This document shows positions 6,415 to 13,145 of a DNA stretch of 37,021 nucleotides, in pieces. Positions within the stretch are counted from its first letter, which is position 1; each line of letters starts with the position of its first letter. Where the stretch lies: the IMG/VR virus record IMGVR_UViG_3300025141_000310, positions 1-37,021 of that record, one strand, 5' to 3'. This stretch comes from a virus. The notes under the pieces were generated by a model. It saw only the letters and a list, made by a program, of their open reading frames with translations, was not told the origin of the DNA and made no database searches. The position numbers were made by a program, and so were the translations under genes.

Positions 6415-7827
6415 TTACGCGGCCCGCGTCGCCTTGACCGTTTCCGGTTTGCCCAACAGGCTTGCGGTGATGTCCTCATATTCTGGATATGACACCATGG
6501 CCTCATAGGTTCCCTTGGTGGTGCCGTAATCGGCGTGGCCAAGCACGTGCATCACCTTCACCAAGTCCCCGGTTTTGTCTGCGATTTGAGCGCCAAACCA
6601 TTTGCGCATTTCGTGGCAGCATTGGCGCCGGGTCCAGCCGTGCGCCCTCATGTAGTTGGCGACCGCATGGCCAAGGTGGTGCGCCCTGAATTCATGGCCG
6701 CCGCCGATGACGTAGGTGGGGCTCGTTTCCATTTCGCATAACTGCCGGTAAAGTTCCGCGCTCAATTTGACGGGCCTTGACCGGCCGCTTTTGGTGCCCT
6801 TGTTCGTGCCGTTTGATTCCACCATGATCTGAACCATTGACGGCATCTCGCTGATTTGGCTCCACATTAGAAAGCGCAATTCGTCAAGCCGCAAGCCCGT
6901 GTCAACGGCGATCATGAAACCTTTCCACACTTCAGGCTTTTCGGCTTTCAGTTTTTCAAGGCCGCCCCAGAGCTTGTCCATGGTGCGCCGGTTGGGGAGC
7001 TTGTACGGGTGCGGCTCTGGCGCGATGAATGTGAAAGCGTGGGTGAATTCCCGCAGCGAATCGGGCAACCGCATATCAGTGTAGATTCCAGACACCGGGC
7101 AAATCAGGTTTTTAGTCAGCCGGCTTTTTTCTGCGAATAGGGCGCGGGCCCGGCGAAGCTCCGAAGCTATTGAGCGCTTGACGCGCTCCATGTCCAGCGT
7201 GTTCAGCTTTCCATTTTTGGCTTTCAGGTGGGCGGGCCGATCTTCAAAGCCGTAAATCTTCGGCCCTTCAGCTTTGCGCAATCTCACGTAGTCGGCCACG
7301 AGTTCCTTTGTCAGCACGTTGGCCGACAGATTCGCCACGGCGTCCTTGCGCCGTTGGGCCGCCTCGGCCGAGCCGGCAACCTTAATGGCCTTGAATTCTG
7401 CGCGGCGCCTGTTCTTTGGATCAACGCGGGTTTGGCCCTCGTTCATTGTCGTTTTGATATTCAGAGCCAATGCAATGACCCGCGTGAATTCGGTGACGTT
7501 TTGGCGCCGAGTCGATTCCTTCAAATTTTGGGTGCGGTCGTGGGTTTCATATCGTTCGATGATGTCGCCAATGGTCGCCACCCGCTCCTTGCGTTTTTTG
7601 GTTTCGGCAAGCGCCTTTTCATCGCCGGCCAAGGCCAGCCCGATGATGCGCTGGGCTTCGTCCATCACCGCTTCGGGAATTCTGCTTGCCTTTATACATT
7701 CGTCGGTGATCACGTCGAGCACTTGGCACAAGTAACGCCCGTTTATTTTTTTGCGCAGTTCCCACTTGCCTGATGGGGTTAACTTGATTGCCTTTGCACC
7801 GAGTTTGATATGGTGTTTTTTTGCCAT
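6415..7827 (-). CDS. int: Tyrosine-type integrase
   Basis: The 470-residue protein is a phage integrase. The C-terminal catalytic domain shows the full residue set: Arg313 in DTGLRLDELR, Lys346 in GTKSGRSRPVK, His405 and Arg408 in CCHEMRKW, His431 in VLGHADYGTT and the nucleophile Tyr441 in GTYEAM. The N-terminal 230 residues should hold the arm-binding and core-binding domains. ATG 7827 (MAKKHHIKLG) is chosen over an upstream in-frame start because the extension is unlike integrase; AGAAAG lies about 10 bases upstream. A probable attP is directly upstream and the 59-bp repeat array starts at its stop codon. It would catalyse insertion and, with an excisionase, excision. Confidence 0.95.
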   Translation of the reverse strand: MAKKHHIKLGAKAIKLTPSGKWELRKKINGRYLCQVLDVITDECIKASRIPEAVMDEAQRIIGLALAGDEKALAETKKRKERVATIGDIIERYETHDRTQNLKESTRRQNVTEFTRVIALALNIKTTMNEGQTRVDPKNRRRAEFKAIKVAGSAEAAQRRKDAVANLSANVLTKELVADYVRLRKAEGPKIYGFEDRPAHLKAKNGKLNTLDMERVKRSIASELRRARALFAEKSRLTKNLICPVSGIYTDMRLPDSLREFTHAFTFIAPEPHPYKLPNRRTMDKLWGGLEKLKAEKPEVWKGFMIAVDTGLRLDELRFLMWSQISEMPSMVQIMVESNGTNKGTKSGRSRPVKLSAELYRQLCEMETSPTYVIGGGHEFRAHHLGHAVANYMRAHGWTRRQCCHEMRKWFGAQIADKTGDLVKVMHVLGHADYGTTKGTYEAMVSYPEYEDITASLLGKPETVKATRAA

Positions 7828-7935
7828 CTGTTTTTTGTTCTTTCTTGGTTGGTTAAGGCCGAGCGTACCACGGGCCCACGGGCTGACGGTTAAAAGTTGC
7901 GGCCACGAAATCCACCGACTTGCCCACAATTCGGG

Positions 7936-8177
7936 CGGCAAAGTTAAGTAAAAAGTTAAGCACCGGCGCCGCTGAATTCGGCGCTTTGCGGTTTGGCGCT
8001 GTTATACCGAGCCGAAAACGATCACCGCCAAGCCCGGCAAGCGTGCGACATCCTGCTCCCAAATTAGCAGGGCAGCGCTCTCGGTGTTTACTTGTGTTCA
8101 CTTTTCGGGGGTTTTGTTGTGAGGACGCATCACAAGTAATCACAAAGAGCGTCGGCAAAGTTAAGTAAAAAGTTAAG
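7936..8177. promoter_or_regulatory. attP: Probable phage attachment site (attP) with arm repeats
   Basis: Two identical 25-bp direct repeats (7936-7960 and 8153-8177), each with two AAGTTAAG words 12 bp apart, flank a central inverted repeat. On the minus strand the centre reads CCTGCT-AATTTGGG-AGCAGG (8051-8070), 6-bp arms with an 8-bp spacer, as expected for tyrosine-recombinase core sites. The distances from core to the repeats are about 90 and 83 bp. The site is directly upstream of int. The stretch TTTGGGAGCAGGATGTCGC resembles the anticodon arm of proline tRNA(UGG) genes, a possible attB. The 363-bp gap 7828-8190 holds no other credible gene. Confidence 0.6.
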
Positions 8178-8190
8178 TAACCGCGGGCGC

Positions 8191-8634
8191 TCATTTCGTT
8201 GCCTCCACCGTCCAACTTGATTGGCCTTGATGCTGCTCTAGGTCCGCCCGTCTGTAATGAATAAAAGTTACATCCATAATCTTGCCGTCAGGGCTAAAAC
8301 TCCCCACCACCTTTAGGGGTGATTCATTCATGACGGCATTTTTCAAGACCGGCAAGGGGAGGTCAATCCCGCTCGAAAACATGGTGGCAGAAAGCAGCAT
8401 TTCGTCAGTAACCCCGCAACCAGTTTCGGGCTTTGGGGTTCGGACTTCTGCTAGTCGTTTCCACCCATTACGGTTGCCATCGTGGCCATCAAAGTTAATC
8501 GCAGCAAAGTTTTCGTTTAGCCATAAGAAAGCCGCGACATTTTCACCCATGGCAAACGTAAATGCCTTTGCGATTTTGGTTGGTGAGAATGTCCAACGCG
8601 CTTGCGTTGCTTGTAATCTTTTTTTGGTTTTCAT
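8191..8634 (-). CDS. Hypothetical protein
   Basis: The 147-residue product begins MKTKKRLQATQARWTFSPTK. Its ATG at 8634 overlaps the TGA of the upstream small basic protein gene (ATGA). The sequence looks like a mixed alpha/beta soluble protein, with NFAAINFDGHDGNRNGWKRL and GKIMDVTFIHYRRADLEQH. There is no membrane segment, metal site or known motif. It is the last gene of the accessory region before attP. The function is unknown. Confidence 0.55.
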   Translation of the reverse strand: MKTKKRLQATQARWTFSPTKIAKAFTFAMGENVAAFLWLNENFAAINFDGHDGNRNGWKRLAEVRTPKPETGCGVTDEMLLSATMFSSGIDLPLPVLKNAVMNESPLKVVGSFSPDGKIMDVTFIHYRRADLEQHQGQSSWTVEATK

Positions 8635-8825
8635 TTCGTTTCCGCCCCCTCGGTTTTTTTGTTTTTCTGCGCGGCTCGCCACTTGGCCCAGCGTGCGTTG
8701 ATTGCGGCCTTGGCCTGTTTGCGTCGCTTGGCGGTCCCGGCCGGGTTGGCCTTGCCCCCCTTGGCGCCGATCTTTGCCATGTAGGCCGACACCTCGGCCG
8801 GCACTTTAGTTTTGTTGGTTTTCAT
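8631..8825 (-). CDS. Small very basic protein, possible DNA-binding
   Basis: This 64-residue protein (MKTNKTKVPAEVSAYMAKIG...) is rich in Lys, Arg and Ala. It contains AKGGKANPAGTAKRRKQAKA, a GGK-containing segment like small stress or nucleoid-associated proteins, and a helical AINARWAKWRAA stretch. It resembles short phage or bacterial proteins annotated only by their Lys-rich helix. It overlaps the end of the upstream gene by 20 bp and is coupled to the downstream gene by ATGA. Nucleic-acid binding is inferred from charge alone. Confidence 0.55.
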   Translation of the reverse strand: MKTNKTKVPAEVSAYMAKIGAKGGKANPAGTAKRRKQAKAAINARWAKWRAAQKNKKTEGAETK

Positions 8826-9033
8826 AATAAATTTTACAGGCCGCTTCATTCTCCTCGCGGCCGCGTTGCCATGCGCTCGCCCATGCTTCAGAATGGTCGG
8901 CGCCGGGCTCGCGGTATTGCACCGGGAGGGTCGGCGAATTGTGGGGGAATTTATTCCACCCATCATTGAACGCGGTAAAAGCGATTTCAGCTTCCCGCGT
9001 CTTGAATAATTTAAGTCGTATGCCTTTAATCAT
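8806..9033 (-). CDS. Hypothetical protein
   Basis: The 75-residue protein starts MIKGIRLKLFKTREAEIAFT. Aromatic and charged residues are spread throughout (FNDGWNKFPHNSP, EAWASAWQRGREEN), suggesting a small soluble helical domain. The leader upstream contains one copy of the reused G-rich element (9048-9067). Its 3' end overlaps the next gene by 20 bp. No family recognised. Confidence 0.55.
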   Translation of the reverse strand: MIKGIRLKLFKTREAEIAFTAFNDGWNKFPHNSPTLPVQYREPGADHSEAWASAWQRGREENEAACKIYYENQQN

Positions 9034-9047
9034 GGTCGTCGTGTTTT

Positions 9048-9067
9048 TTTAAGGGGTTGGGGTTTAG
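9048..9067 (-). repeat. Reused G-rich intergenic leader, copy 1
   Basis: The plus strand reads TTTAAGGGGTTGGGGTTTAG, identical at 9328-9347 and nearly so at 9662-9679. The copies at 9048 and 9328 span the stop codon of the gene upstream and reach almost to the start of the gene downstream, so cassettes seem to be exchanged exactly at gene borders. Confidence 0.6.
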
Positions 9068-9324
9068 GAAAGTTTTTTAATGCCGGCGCGGTGCAAATCG
9101 TATTTGGTGGCTGGCTTTGCGCTGGCGTAATCGTCCGGGGTGACTTGTAGAACCTCGCCGCCTTTAGCCAGTTTTATTTCGTAAAAGTCGTCATCGCCGC
9201 AATCGGAAAGGCAACCCAGCCTGTAAGCCAAAACGTCGGCCACGATTGACCGGCCGCGAAACTCGCCCCAAGTCTTGACGGGCTTGCTGATGTTCTTGAA
9301 TAAAAAGATTGTGTTGTCGTTCAT
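9064..9324 (-). CDS. Hypothetical protein with MNDN leader
   Basis: The 86-residue protein begins MNDNTIFLFKNISKPVKTWG. The start at 9324 is chosen because the same ATGAACGACAAC sequence starts the gene at 9658; the frame extends further upstream but only through the reused G-rich leader. The middle includes DCGDDDFYEIKLAKGGEVLQ and looks like a small alpha/beta protein. Function unknown. Confidence 0.55.
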   Translation of the reverse strand: MNDNTIFLFKNISKPVKTWGEFRGRSIVADVLAYRLGCLSDCGDDDFYEIKLAKGGEVLQVTPDDYASAKPATKYDLHRAGIKKLS

Positions 9325-9327
9325 AAT

Positions 9328-9347
9328 TTTAAGGGGTTGGGGTTTAG
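9328..9347 (-). repeat. Reused G-rich intergenic leader, copy 2
   Basis: Identical to 9048-9067. It runs from the stop codon of the gene ending at 9344 to just before the ATG at 9324. It carries no Shine-Dalgarno sequence on the minus strand. Confidence 0.6.
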
Positions 9348-9658
9348 AGAAAAGGAACAGAATCAACGCCGGTGAGTTTGGAAACGGCGCGGCGAAATGC
9401 TGCTTGCTCGCGGGGGTCGTTGCTCGCGTAGGTGTAAATGGTGCGGCCGTTGCAGGGTAGGTAGGCCCAATTTCCGCCCGAAGTTGTCACGCCGCCGATG
9501 TGGCTTGAGGTAACGCGCTCGGCATACTTAAGCACGCCGGCGCCGGTGAAGTAGTCGTTCCCGCTCACACCGATTTGCGCGGTGAATTTTTCACTCAGTT
9601 TGCGGCCGTACATCTTCGAACCTTTTAGAATTTGTTGGTTCGTGTTGTTGTCGTTCAT
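9344..9658 (-). CDS. Hypothetical protein with MNDNNTNQ leader
   Basis: The 104-residue protein begins MNDNNTNQQILKGSKMYGRK, a version of the shared leader that lacks only the Thr of MTND. The body has Gly/Ser-rich and aromatic segments (GGVTTSGGNWAYLPCNGRT) and a helical C-terminal part (NDPREQAAFRRAVSKLTGVD). It is preceded by a third, slightly diverged copy of the G-rich leader (9662-9679). No known family. Confidence 0.55.
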   Translation of the reverse strand: MNDNNTNQQILKGSKMYGRKLSEKFTAQIGVSGNDYFTGAGVLKYAERVTSSHIGGVTTSGGNWAYLPCNGRTIYTYASNDPREQAAFRRAVSKLTGVDSVPFL

Positions 9659-9661
9659 AAT

Positions 9662-9679
9662 TTTAAGGGGTTGGGGTTT
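9662..9679 (-). repeat. Reused G-rich intergenic leader, copy 3
   Basis: TTTAAGGGGTTGGGGTTT, matching the first 18 bases of copies at 9048 and 9328, and placed directly upstream of the ATG at 9658. Confidence 0.55.
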
Positions 9680-9688
9680 GGTTTTGGT

Positions 9689-9907
9689 TTAGAGGTTTCT
9701 CAAAATTGTCCGAAAAGTTTTACCGCAGCACTTACAGCGATCCTCGCGGCCCATTGCCCAAAGGGCATCTTGGCCACTGAATCCAACGAGCATTTTTTCA
9801 AATCCCTCATTCCACCGGGGAACGATTTTGATCTCGCCGCAATGCCCGCAGGGCACTGTCTGGCGGCTTTTCTTGGTGGCTTTTTTCTTGGTGCTGTCGT
9901 TCGTCAT
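9689..9907 (-). CDS. Small zinc-ribbon protein with MTNDS leader
   Basis: The 72-residue protein starts MTNDSTKKKATKKSRQTVPC. It has CGHC near residue 20 and CKCC near residue 58, a four-cysteine zinc ribbon. The basic N-terminus suggests nucleic-acid contact. The ATG at 9907 is chosen because it corresponds to the shared MTND start; a frame extending upstream simply reads through the promoter. It is the first gene after promoter E. Confidence 0.6.
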   Translation of the reverse strand: MTNDSTKKKATKKSRQTVPCGHCGEIKIVPRWNEGFEKMLVGFSGQDALWAMGREDRCKCCGKTFRTILRNL

Positions 9908-9915
9908 GGTGTAAA

Positions 9916-10006
9916 AGTATACCAAGCCGCCTCGTTTGTCCAACTTTATTTTTAGGGGTGGAATTAAACCCCTGTTTTTGTGGGGTCAATCGACGAAACT
10001 TTTTTT
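9916..10006 (-). promoter_or_regulatory. Promoter cassette E
   Basis: On the minus strand: -35 TTGGAC (9938-9943), 16-base spacer, -10 TATACT (9916-9921) with an upstream TGG that makes an extended -10. The spacer dyad seen in copies B and C is partly lost here. Upstream lie the CCCCACAAAAACAGGGG element (9969-9985) and an A-run (complement of T 10000-10006). The outer part overlaps the end of the upstream coding region. Confidence 0.65.
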
Positions 10007-10425
10007 CTCGTGCCCCGGTTCGTCAGAATTTTGATTGCCTTTTTGAAGTGCTTACGGCGCCCCCAGTAGTCTGCAATGGGGTGGCTGCCGCTTTGGTCGG
10101 TCACGATCCCATCACGAACGGCTTGCCAATGGTAGCCGGTTTGCACGATGTAACTCACGCCGGGCATGGCGTACCACTCAACCCAGTTCGCCAAGGTGCC
10201 CCGGCCCTCGGTGATCACCTCGTATTTGTAGCGGTATTGGTCCAGCATCTTTTTGACTTGCCACGTGTAGGTTCCGCCGCGCCACTTGTCGGCCATCTTC
10301 AGAGTTTTTTTGAAACCCTTGAAAACCTTTTCAGGATCGCGGCCGGTGACGTGGGCCACGGCGACCACGCCGCAAACGGGTTGGCCTTTGATCGCCTTGC
10401 CGTTGATGGTTTCGGCGCCGGTCAC
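9964..10425 (-). CDS. Papain-like / C39-like cysteine peptidase candidate
   Basis: The 153-residue protein has the order Cys-His-Asp expected for small papain-fold or C39-like peptidases: GQPVCGVVAVAHVTG near residue 18 (Cys, then helix), and later GVSYIVQTGYHWQAVRDGIV with the His, followed by TDQSG with a possible third residue. The last residues (SSIDPTKTGV) are simply the translation of the repeated regulatory element. The start is GTG at 10425, overlapping the stop of a 15-residue leader ORF (GTGA). The substrate is unknown; processing of a phage protein or attack on a host protein are both possible. A second protein of this type is at 12437-12883. Confidence 0.55.
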   Translation of the reverse strand: MTGAETINGKAIKGQPVCGVVAVAHVTGRDPEKVFKGFKKTLKMADKWRGGTYTWQVKKMLDQYRYKYEVITEGRGTLANWVEWYAMPGVSYIVQTGYHWQAVRDGIVTDQSGSHPIADYWGRRKHFKKAIKILTNRGTRKKVSSIDPTKTGV

Positions 10426-10469
10426 TTGGCGCCCCCTTGGTCAATGTGGAGTTTTGTTTTCTGTTTCAC
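10422..10469 (-). CDS. 15-residue leader peptide ORF
   Basis: GTG at 10469 opens MKQKTKLHIDQGGAK, whose TGA overlaps the GTG of the peptidase-like gene. The first six codons and about 25 upstream bases are the same as at the start of the gene at 10950 (repeat 10452-10497 and 10934-10977 on the plus strand). It may be a translational leader, or the remnant of a gene whose body was replaced. Confidence 0.4.
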   Translation of the reverse strand: MKQKTKLHIDQGGAK

Positions 10470-10503
10470 GTTCGTTTTTTTTCTGGGTTATGGTTCGAAT
10501 TGT

Positions 10504-10950
10504 TTAGCGGTTAACGGCGACGCTGGCGGCGTCCACGATTTGGCCAACCATTTTGCTGACCGCTGCTTTCTTTTTGTAGTCGTTGCGGAGGTCCGCCAAA
10601 TATGTCACCTCGGTTTTGTCGATCTTGGCGCCGTTGTGGTGTTTTTCGGTTTGGGCGCTTTCCTCCATCATTATTTTGTCAGCCGCGCATTGTCGGGCAA
10701 GGTTGCAATCTTCCGTAAGCTCGTAAAGCGCTTCGGTCAGTGAGCCGTTGTCGTCGATATTGATACCGGCGCGGATCGCTTCGTGGGTTTCGTAGATGTC
10801 GGCATATTGTGAGTCGTAAATATATGCAGCGCCGTATGTTTTCGACTCTTTGTCATAGGTCAAAGTTGCGCCCACGGTTAGGGCCGCCAAAACTAGGTGG
10901 CTCAGGTTTTTGTTTTCTTCGATCAACTCGGTTTTTGTTTTCTGTTTCAC
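10504..10950 (-). CDS. Hypothetical protein with MKQKTK leader
   Basis: The 148-residue protein begins MKQKTKTELIEENKNLSHLV from a GTG codon. The N-terminal helix is amphipathic and the middle has SKTYGAAYIYDSQYADIYET, followed by a long helical, acidic and then basic C-terminal part (EVTYLADLRNDYKKKAAVSK). The start is supported by the duplicated 45-bp leader shared with 10469. No membrane segment or catalytic motif is clear. Function unknown. Confidence 0.55.
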   Translation of the reverse strand: MKQKTKTELIEENKNLSHLVLAALTVGATLTYDKESKTYGAAYIYDSQYADIYETHEAIRAGINIDDNGSLTEALYELTEDCNLARQCAADKIMMEESAQTEKHHNGAKIDKTEVTYLADLRNDYKKKAAVSKMVGQIVDAASVAVNR

Positions 10951-10979
10951 GTTCGTTTTTTTTCTGGGTTATGGTTGGT

Positions 10980-11297
10980 TTATTCTTCAGCCGCCTCGCA
11001 ATAGGGGGCGACTTGTATTGTGTTTGATCCTCTAAAAATCACTTGGCGCTTGGTGTCGGTCTTAACGTCAAACAGCGTCGTGGTGCGTTGGGTCGTGGTC
11101 CGGGCCCACGCCGAGCATGGTGTGACGCGTGTCACCTCGTAGGTGGCGCCGCCCAGTTCGAACAGCTCGCCGATGCGGCGCAAAAGCGCGTTGCCCTTGC
11201 GGGCCGGTAGCCGGTCGGTGACATATTCCGCCGCGCCGTTCACCTCGACCACTTCGAGGCCGGCCGGGGTTTCCCTGTATTCGATTCGTGTTGTCAT
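10980..11297 (-). CDS. Hypothetical protein
   Basis: The 105-residue protein begins MTTRIEYRETPAGLEVVEVN and looks mainly beta-stranded, with Thr/Arg-rich stretches (ARTTTQRTTTLFDVKTDTKR). The upstream leader AACAGAATTATG is shared with the genes at 12883 and 14836. A small beta-barrel or regulatory protein is possible, but nothing identifies it. Confidence 0.5.
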   Translation of the reverse strand: MTTRIEYRETPAGLEVVEVNGAAEYVTDRLPARKGNALLRRIGELFELGGATYEVTRVTPCSAWARTTTQRTTTLFDVKTDTKRQVIFRGSNTIQVAPYCEAAEE

Positions 11298-11309
11298 AAT
11301 TCTGTTGTT

Positions 11310-11786
11310 TTAATTCTCGATAATATCGAAAGAAGGTTTTGCGGTTTCTAAAAAAGCAAGTTTTGCTTTTGCCCTTGCGACCACTGGGGGCTTGGCCAAG
11401 CTGGCGTAATTTTCCATCCAGCTTTTGGAACAGCGGAGGCCGCCGGCGATACTGCGCCTTGACTCATTCAAGCCGACTTCCTTTGCCATCTTCCTAGCAT
11501 CCTCGATAGTGTGAGCAAGGATTGTGAGTTTGGGGCTCAAGTTAACTCCGATAAAATTTCCGTTTTCTTCACAGGTCGCGGTTCCTTGAATTTTCCCGAA
11601 AGACTCAATCAGAATTTTGCGAATGCTAACAGTCACTTTTTGCGTCTCATAATTCTCTCCCCAGACCGAAACTCGAAAGGCCGTCATGCCCTTTTTGAAT
11701 TTGGAATTATCGGAAAGAAGGTTTGCGCAGTTTTCGAGCTTCTTGAGGAGTGCTTTCGTTTGGTTGCTGTTGTTGTCGTTCGTCAT
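11310..11786 (-). CDS. Hypothetical protein with MTNDNNSNQ leader
   Basis: The 158-residue protein starts MTNDNNSNQTKALLKKLENC. After the leader comes an alpha/beta body (FRVSVWGENYETQKVTVSIR) and a helical C-terminal half (EDARKMAKEVGLNESRRSIA). Here the MTND leader is preceded not by the promoter but by the 50-bp hairpin leader shared with the gene at 14026, so leader peptide and upstream cassette combine independently. No family recognised. Confidence 0.55.
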   Translation of the reverse strand: MTNDNNSNQTKALLKKLENCANLLSDNSKFKKGMTAFRVSVWGENYETQKVTVSIRKILIESFGKIQGTATCEENGNFIGVNLSPKLTILAHTIEDARKMAKEVGLNESRRSIAGGLRCSKSWMENYASLAKPPVVARAKAKLAFLETAKPSFDIIEN

Positions 11787-11833
11787 GTCTTTGGGTTTCT
11801 GTTGTTGTTCGTGGCGCCCTTTCGGGCGCCGGT
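11784..11833 (-). repeat. 50-bp hairpin leader, copy 1
   Basis: Identical to 14024-14073 over 50 bp, including the ATG of the gene. On the minus strand it forms GGCGCCC-GAAA-GGGCGCC (11813-11830), a 7-bp GC stem with a GNRA-type tetraloop, followed by an A/C-rich unstructured stretch to the ATG. No T-run follows, so it is an mRNA leader or processing site rather than a terminator. Confidence 0.7.
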
Positions 11834-11836
11834 GGT

Positions 11837-12088
11837 TTAGCCTAGTAGTGCGTCCAGAATCGCGAGGTGGCGCTCATCAATTGCGCGATCATGGGGGCAG
11901 ATAATGCAGTGCTTGAGACTTCCGCGAAGAACGTCACGATACGCCTTCTGTTCATTGAGTGGCATATTATTGAGTGCCAGCACGTCGTTGCTTGTGCGTT
12001 GGGGCGTGGCGGCCGTAACCTTGGCGGCGGCAAAAACCTGAGCCGCGCTCAGTCTGGTGATTTGGTTCGTGTTGTTGTCGTTCGTCAT
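11837..12088 (-). CDS. Hypothetical protein with MTNDNNTNQ leader
   Basis: The 83-residue protein begins MTNDNNTNQITRLSAAQVFA. A helical region follows (LNEQKAYRDVLRGSLKHC) and the C-terminal part has CIICPHDRAIDERH, whose Cys and His residues could bind a metal. The ATG at 12088 is chosen by the shared MTND start directly below promoter D. Function unknown. Confidence 0.55.
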   Translation of the reverse strand: MTNDNNTNQITRLSAAQVFAAAKVTAATPQRTSNDVLALNNMPLNEQKAYRDVLRGSLKHCIICPHDRAIDERHLAILDALLG

Positions 12089-12096
12089 GTTGTTAA

Positions 12097-12187
12097 AATA
12101 TACGAGGCCGGCTCGTTTGTCCAACTTTATTTTCAGGGGGTCCATAATAGCTCTGTTTTTGTGGGGTCAATTCTCCAAACTTTTTTT
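12097..12187 (-). promoter_or_regulatory. Promoter cassette D
   Basis: Minus strand: -35 TTGGAC (12119-12124), 16-base spacer, -10 TATATT (12097-12102). The spacer dyad CGAGGC-C-GGCTCG has one mismatch. Upstream is a degenerate copy of the dyad element (12151-12166), then the A-run (complement of T 12181-12187), which lies inside the end of the upstream gene. Confidence 0.65.
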
Positions 12188-12421
12188 ATCGATGGCGGGC
12201 CCTATTGAATAAATTCGATACTTTAGGCGGCCTCGCATTTCGGTGGCGCTGGTTAAGCGGTAAAAGTCGCCGGTGGCTTTTTCGCAAATAAGGCCCTCGC
12301 TTGCGAATGGCTGGGCGGCCCACCACGCCCACCCGCTTGCCAGCTCGCGAGGTGTGAACGCGCGGCAATCTTCATCAAATAGGTGCACCCCGTAGCCGGC
12401 CAATAATTCGCGGTAGATCAT
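12167..12421 (-). CDS. Hypothetical protein
   Basis: The 84-residue protein starts MIYRELLAGYGVHLFDEDCR. It has a Trp-rich helix (ELASGWAWWAAQPFASEG) and a beta-like C-terminal part (RLKYRIYSIGPAIDKKS). It follows the peptidase-like gene by 15 bp and is probably co-transcribed with it. The last codons overlap regulatory cassette D. No family recognised. Confidence 0.5.
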   Translation of the reverse strand: MIYRELLAGYGVHLFDEDCRAFTPRELASGWAWWAAQPFASEGLICEKATGDFYRLTSATEMRGRLKYRIYSIGPAIDKKSLEN

Positions 12422-12436
12422 TTTATTTTTTTGGGT

Positions 12437-12883
12437 TTAGTTGGTTTTGTAAACTGCATGAATCTCGGCGACCCGGCGGCGATCGTTCTTGCGGTTGTCG
12501 GTGTCGATCAGGGTGGTGCCGTCACGGTCTAAAACGATGGCGTGCGCCCAGCCGGCGCCGTGTACGATTGCAATATATTTTGCCGCTTGCGGGTCATCCA
12601 GCTTGGCGAGCTTCGTGCGGACCTTGCCGACTGTCGTATTATATCCGCCAACCGAGGAGAGGCGCGAACGCACCGCGAAACCGAACCGGCGTAAAATTGA
12701 GCCGCGGCGGTTGTCGGTGGCATACTTGCCATTTTTCCGCAAACCTTTACAGGTGTAATTGTAAGCGCTTGCCGGTACGCCGAAAAAGGAAAGGCAAGTC
12801 GAAACGCAAACGGTCTTGCGCTGGCCGCTGCCGTGGGTGATATGGTCCCGCAGCACGATGTTTGATTTTGTGAGAGTTGTCAT
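12437..12883 (-). CDS. Second papain-like cysteine peptidase candidate
   Basis: The 148-residue protein shows the same order of candidate catalytic residues as the gene at 9964: a Cys at the start of a helix in QRKTVCVSTCLSFFGVPAS, a His in GAGWAHAIVLDRDG and an Asp or Asn in TTLIDTDNRK. The spacing suits a C39-like or papain-fold peptidase. Overall it is Arg/Lys-rich, which is unusual for an endolysin, and it lies away from the lysis cassette. The AACAGAAATATG leader resembles those of the genes at 11297 and 14836. The assignment is from pattern only; an inactive fold or a transglutaminase-like enzyme are alternatives. Confidence 0.55.
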   Translation of the reverse strand: MTTLTKSNIVLRDHITHGSGQRKTVCVSTCLSFFGVPASAYNYTCKGLRKNGKYATDNRRGSILRRFGFAVRSRLSSVGGYNTTVGKVRTKLAKLDDPQAAKYIAIVHGAGWAHAIVLDRDGTTLIDTDNRKNDRRRVAEIHAVYKTN

Positions 12884-12909
12884 ATTTCTGTTGGTTGGGG
12901 GGTTGGGGT

Positions 12910-13137
12910 TTAGAGACCGAGCACATACTGGGTTTGCCCGTTCGCGAATGTGTAAGCGAGATGAAGTTTCTTTCCGTTGGGGCGCCGCAAGATCAGGTCC
13001 GCCACGATGCCGACATGGTTGCGGTGATTCACTAGGTTTACGCGGCCCGCTTTGCGGTGCTGCTCGGTGGTAATTACTTCTTCGACGTTGTAGGTGGTGC
13101 CGTTAAGTTTGATTTGGTTGCTGCTGTCGTTCGTCAT
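12910..13137 (-). CDS. Hypothetical protein with MTNDSSNQ leader
   Basis: The 75-residue protein begins MTNDSSNQIKLNGTTYNVEE, followed by beta-like segments (HVGIVADLILRRPNGKKLHL). The ATG at 13137 sits directly below promoter C. It may be a small beta-barrel. No known family, and no membrane or metal motif. Confidence 0.55.
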   Translation of the reverse strand: MTNDSSNQIKLNGTTYNVEEVITTEQHRKAGRVNLVNHRNHVGIVADLILRRPNGKKLHLAYTFANGQTQYVLGL

Positions 13138-13145
13138 GTTGTTAA

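Noticed and set aside
5229-6492. Long Lys/Phe-rich reading frames on both strands across the 59-bp array
   Set aside because: They exist because the repeat has no stops in several phases; the same peptide appears in different frames and has no normal composition or start context.
6489-7773. Plus-strand frames antisense to int
   Set aside because: Shadows of a clear integrase gene; no domain pattern and no ribosome-binding sites.
7853-8215. 120-residue minus-strand frame upstream of int
   Set aside because: It runs through the direct repeats and the attP core, with atypical composition; it is better explained as non-coding.
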